Shown: one piece after another, positions 60,749 to 64,000 of the stretch
How positions within the stretch are numbered: the first letter of the stretch is position 1
How the letters are laid out: every line of letters begins with the position of its first letter
Translations under genes and position numbers: made by a program
The notes under the pieces: generated by a model
What the model saw: only the letters and a program-made list of their open reading frames with translations
The model's database searches: none
What the model was told of the DNA's origin: nothing
Source: Clonostachys chloroleuca
Lineage: Eukaryota; Ascomycota; Sordariomycetes; Hypocreales; Bionectriaceae
Assembly: GCA_037952775.1 (NCBI GenBank)
Contig: JBANAY010000003.1
Span: 248,001 to 312,000 of the forward strand
Direction of reading: 5' to 3'
DNA length: 64,000 nucleotides

Positions 60749-61957
60749 ATGTCGACCACAACTACAGCTACAATTTCAGCCTCTGTTCTTCATGGCGTGA
60801 GAGACTTAAGAACTGTCAGTAATCTCGGACTAGATCCAGTGAAGCTAGACTCTTTACTGACATACTTGCAGGAAACACGAGCCATCAGCGCTCCTGCTGA
60901 TGATGAGCTTCAAATTTCTGTCCTTCGCACCGGGATCTGTGGCTCAGACCAACATTACTACAATCACTTCCGCAATGGCGACATCCTCGTTCGTGAACCT
61001 ATGGCTTTGGGACACGAGTCTTCGGGAGTTGTGGAGGTAGTTGGTGCCGGTGTGACGGGATTCAAACCCGGTGACAAGGTCGCCCTTGAAGTCGGCATCC
61101 CATGTGAGGAATGTCGTCAGTGCGTAGCTGGTCGCTATAATATCTGCTCCAGCATGCGTTTCCGCAGTTCCGCAAAGGCCTTTCCTCACTTCCAGGGCAC
61201 CCTCCAAGGACGCATCAATCACCCTGCCAAATGGTGCCACAAGCTCCCTGAGAATGTCACGTTAGACGAGGGAGCCCTTCTCGAACCTCTGAGCGTGGCG
61301 ATTCATGCTATTCGCAGATCCAAGGTTGAGAAGGGAGCCAACGTACTTGTTATTGGAGCAGGTGCTGTTGGACTCCTGACAGCAGCTGTACTACGGACTA
61401 CAGGTGCCTCAAAGATCACCATTGCAGATATTGCTGGAAGCCGTGTCGAGTTTGCCAAGAAGAATGGATTCGCAGACCGGGGTTTCGAGGTGCCTCGGGC
61501 CAATCCTGATGCTGTAGCTAGCATCGAAGGCAAACTTGACCATGCCAAAGCTACGGCAGCTGCGGTGATGAAAGCTGGCAATGACGACGAGTCCCAGCAA
61601 TTCGATGTTGTGTTTGAGTGCACGGGCGTAGAATCATGTGTTCAGACGGCAATCTATTCAACAGTGGCGGGAGGCAGGGTATTGCTCATTGGAATGGGCA
61701 TCCCAATCCAAACGCTGCCCATGTCAGCTGCAGCTCTACGAGAAGTTGATCTTGTTGGAGTTTTCCGTTATGCTCAAACATATGAGTATGGCTTGAAAGT
61801 GCTAGCGAATAAGGACAAGTACAACCTCCCAGATATCACAAAGCTGGCTACCCATCGCTTTTCGGGCTTTGATCATGTGGTTGACGCCTTTTCGATGGCT
61901 GGTAAACCCCAGGATGAACAAGGAAACTTGGTCATCAAGGTTATTATTGAGACGTAG
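60749..61957 (+). CDS. Zinc-dependent sorbitol/polyol dehydrogenase-like (MDR superfamily)
   Basis: Intronless, 402 aa. Catalytic zinc ligands: Cys in RTGICGSDQHYY and His-Glu in ALGHESSG. Structural zinc: CEECRQCVAGRYNIC (four Cys). The core FQGTLQGRINHPAKWCHKLPENVTLDEGALLEPLSVAIHA matches sorbitol and L-arabinitol dehydrogenases. Rossmann motif: VLVIGAGAVGLLTAAVL, with Asp after strand 2 (IADIAGSR), which favours NAD. The N-terminus is about 40 residues longer than in typical sorbitol dehydrogenases. It would oxidise a polyol or aldose hydroxyl to a ketone. Two shared promoter boxes lie upstream. Confidence 0.9.
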   Translation: MSTTTTATISASVLHGVRDLRTVSNLGLDPVKLDSLLTYLQETRAISAPADDELQISVLRTGICGSDQHYYNHFRNGDILVREPMALGHESSGVVEVVGAGVTGFKPGDKVALEVGIPCEECRQCVAGRYNICSSMRFRSSAKAFPHFQGTLQGRINHPAKWCHKLPENVTLDEGALLEPLSVAIHAIRRSKVEKGANVLVIGAGAVGLLTAAVLRTTGASKITIADIAGSRVEFAKKNGFADRGFEVPRANPDAVASIEGKLDHAKATAAAVMKAGNDDESQQFDVVFECTGVESCVQTAIYSTVAGGRVLLIGMGIPIQTLPMSAAALREVDLVGVFRYAQTYEYGLKVLANKDKYNLPDITKLATHRFSGFDHVVDAFSMAGKPQDEQGNLVIKVIIET

Positions 61958-62283
61958 ATATTTTACCTTCACTAAGTAATAATTTATAAGAATGACTTCT
62001 GAAGAGATCTTCAAAATCATACATTCCTTGGGTGAATTGAGAGGCTACAGCGGCGCATTTCTGAGCTTCCTGGTGTACACGCAAGTGAACAAGCCCCTTT
62101 TAGTTTCTCGAGTCCATACTAAATTCCTCTTGGCATGGAGATTTGTCACATCTTTGACCCTTTTAAATTATCCAATGTACTACTGAAAGAATTGAGGATC
62201 ATAATGAACGTAGACAGATGTATTATTTTGTAGTCATAATGTATTGACGCCTATGTTGTCATCCCATGTAGGCAGTCTCTGAA
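61958..62283. other. Intergenic between convergent genes
   Basis: 3' regions of the dehydrogenase and the dehydratase gene. A 64-aa frame at 61992 is not supported. Confidence 0.45.
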
Positions 62284-63613
62284 CTACCACTCACGAATAC
62301 TACCGTCAGGCCCGTGGAATACCTTACATTGCCAGGCCTTAGTATCCTTAGCAATCTCTCTGACCTTGTCCTCATCAATCTCAATTCCAAGGCCATATTT
62401 GGTAGGAGCCTTGATGTAACCGCCCTCTGTAATATCAAAGGTCTCAGGGTCCTTCAGGTAAGTCAAGAGATCAATATCGTCTCCAGCCTCAGTGTTATAG
62501 TGCATCCCTAGACTCATCTCCAAAATGGTGAAGTTAGGTGATGACAGGGCAATATGAATGGAGGCAGCGAAAGCTACAGGGCCCAGGGGGCAATGGGGTG
62601 CAATGGCGACATCATAAGCTTCAGCCATTTGAGCAATGCGCTTGGTCTCGCTAATACCGCCGGCATGGGCGATATCGGGCTGCAGGATGTCGACACTGGC
62701 ATCTTCGAGGAATCTCTTGATGTCCCAACGTGTGTATAAACGTTCACCGAAGGCGACAGGGATGGTGGTACGGTCAGCGAGCTGCTTGATCGCTTCAGGG
62801 TGTTCACACAGAAGAGGCTCCTCGATGAAGAGCGGACGGTGAGGCTCCAGAGCAGCAACAAGTTGCTTCGCCATAGCTTTGTGAAGACGGCCGTGAAAGT
62901 CCAGACCGACATCAAGGCCGAGTGCCTTGACTTGCTTGATACGCTCGACTGTAGAATCAAGGACGGAGGGTGAATCTACCCAGTTTAGGTCTTCTGTTGC
63001 GTTCATTTTTACATGCTTGAGCCCTTGGGCAACACGAGCCTTGCTATAATGGACAAATGATTAGTAGATGATCCCAAATTTCATGATAATCACTACACGT
63101 ACGCGGCACGCTCGACATCCGATGGACGATCACCGCCAATCCAGCAATATACCTGGACCTTACTACGGACCTTTCCGCCGAGCAGCTCGAAGACGGGGAC
63201 CTTGAGGTTCTTTCCTATATGATGAACAGCATTAGCAACGCGAATCCAAGCTGGTATAGTATTGATTGACAGACCTTTCAAATCCCACAACGCAATGTCG
63301 ACACCAGACAGGGCAGACATGAAGACGGGTCCGCCACGGTAGAAGCCGTGTCTCCAGAATGTTTGCCAAATGTGCTCAATGTCGCTAGAAAATTAATCGT
63401 CAGCTCAGCATCTGAGACAGAACCAGGTGAATCATACTTTGCCTCCATTCCGATGAGACGAACGATCATCTCCTCGAGGCAGCCCTCGACAGCGAGGTCG
63501 TGGCCTTCAAGGGTAGCCTCTCCCCAGCCAGACACTCCATTCTCGTCAGTGATCTTGACCATGAGCCATCTTGGCTTGACGCGGAAATACTCGACACTCT
63601 TGATAGGAGCCAT
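62284..63613 (-). CDS. Enolase-superfamily sugar-acid dehydratase, D-galactonate-dehydratase-like
   Basis: Four exons (63613-63438, 63384-63275, 63214-63103, 63043-62284), 385 aa, the usual length. The N-terminal capping domain has [10 protein letters not shown] and [44 protein letters not shown] follows. In the barrel: [16 protein letters not shown] (metal Asp and a catalytic His), PLFIEEPL (metal Glu), GERLYTRWD (metal Glu) and [11 protein letters not shown] (catalytic His). This set is that of DgoD-type dehydratases, which convert a sugar acid to a 2-keto-3-deoxy acid. All key residues seem present. Two shared boxes lie in its promoter. The exact sugar acid (galactonate or an epimer) is inferred from the family only. 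Confidence 0.92.
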
Positions 63614-63873
63614 GATTACGACCAAAGAACAGTGCGGCGCGTATTGGGAATGCTCGTAAGCAAGAATATCCTCCGCTGGACCTGAATGAAATAAATACTG
63701 GCCGGGGGCTAGGGTACGGCATGAGTCGGTTAACCTGCTCCGTCCTTCGGAATACCCCTCTTCTTCGAATGGCCCCTAAACTAACTTTCGGACACCGATC
63801 TAGCTTCAAGTCAGCAAGAAACGGACTATTCCCCGTGGGGCTACATACCATCTCGGAGGTTGAATCAACTGAA

Positions 63874-63886
63874 GTGACCCCCACGC
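63874..63886. promoter_or_regulatory. Shared promoter box, copy 5 (upstream of the dehydratase)
   Basis: GTGACCCCCACGC, 261 bp upstream of the dehydratase ATG (63613, minus). It is the exact reverse complement of copies 3 and 4. Confidence 0.65.
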
Positions 63887-63958
63887 CTTCTCCTCACCTC
63901 TCTGAGTCCCCAATGCCTTCTCCACTCCCCACATTCACGTCTCTTGAGTCTCTCCACT

Positions 63959-63970
63959 GTGACCCCCACG
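63959..63970. promoter_or_regulatory. Shared promoter box, copy 6 (upstream of the dehydratase)
   Basis: GTGACCCCCACG, 85 bp beyond copy 5 and about 346 bp from the dehydratase ATG. Only the final C of the 13-mer differs (A). Confidence 0.6.
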
Positions 63971-64000
63971 ATAGTTCCGTAAGCTCAGTAGATCGAGTTC

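Larger units (their letters stand above)
63614..64000. other. Promoter region at the right edge
   Basis: Upstream of the dehydratase; it carries two copies of the shared box (63874, 63959) in a C-rich tract. It may also serve a divergent gene beyond the window. Confidence 0.5.

Overview
The window is nuclear DNA of a filamentous ascomycete (Pezizomycotina, most likely Sordariomycetes; a Fusarium-like fungus would fit but I cannot fix the genus). The evidence is short introns of about 40-130 nt with GT...AG ends and CTAAC-type branch sites, HET-domain proteins, Zn2Cys6 regulators, a GH11 xylanase, a chloroperoxidase-type haloperoxidase, and fungus-only families (DUF3176, rhodopsin-domain membrane proteins). 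I joined exons by hand from frame continuity and splice sites; coordinates given for each gene are ATG to stop, introns included.

Layout. 0.4-8.4 kb: an intact HET protein, a broken polyglycine-hydrolase-like gene, a small unknown protein, a relic of a PD-(D/E)XK-type fungal protein and a SAM methyltransferase. 9-16.8 kb: a Zn2Cys6 regulator, a secreted epoxide-hydrolase-like enzyme and a second HET protein. 17-21.8 kb: two decayed genes (APH-type phosphotransferase-like, and a DUF6540-like gene with an in-frame stop) and an intact haloperoxidase. 22-38.7 kb: metabolic and membrane genes (NmrA-like reductase, a regulator carrying both C2H2 and Zn2Cys6 fingers, GH11 xylanase, a xylose-isomerase-like TIM barrel protein, a large-subunit catalase with a one-base frame break near its C-terminus, mannose-6-phosphate isomerase, an SDR, a rhodopsin-domain protein). 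38.9-39.1 kb: a 243-bp MITE with 44-bp inverted ends, 8-bp flanking duplications and a telomere-like core. 41-52 kb: a lectin-like membrane protein, a Zn2Cys6 regulator, a sugar transporter, an SDR and a small secreted cysteine-rich protein with a 6-nt exon. 54.5-55.9 kb: a decayed DUF3176 gene.

56-64 kb is the most interesting part: an SDR, an anion:cation-symporter-type MFS transporter, a zinc sorbitol-dehydrogenase-like enzyme and a galactonate-dehydratase-like enolase-superfamily enzyme lie together. All four promoters carry the same box, core ACCCCCACGC / GCGTGGGGGT, six copies in total. This looks like a co-regulated sugar-acid or polyol catabolic cluster that may continue past the right edge.

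Five genes are disrupted, several by C-to-T-type stop codons, which is compatible with repeat-induced point mutation or relaxed selection in an accessory region.
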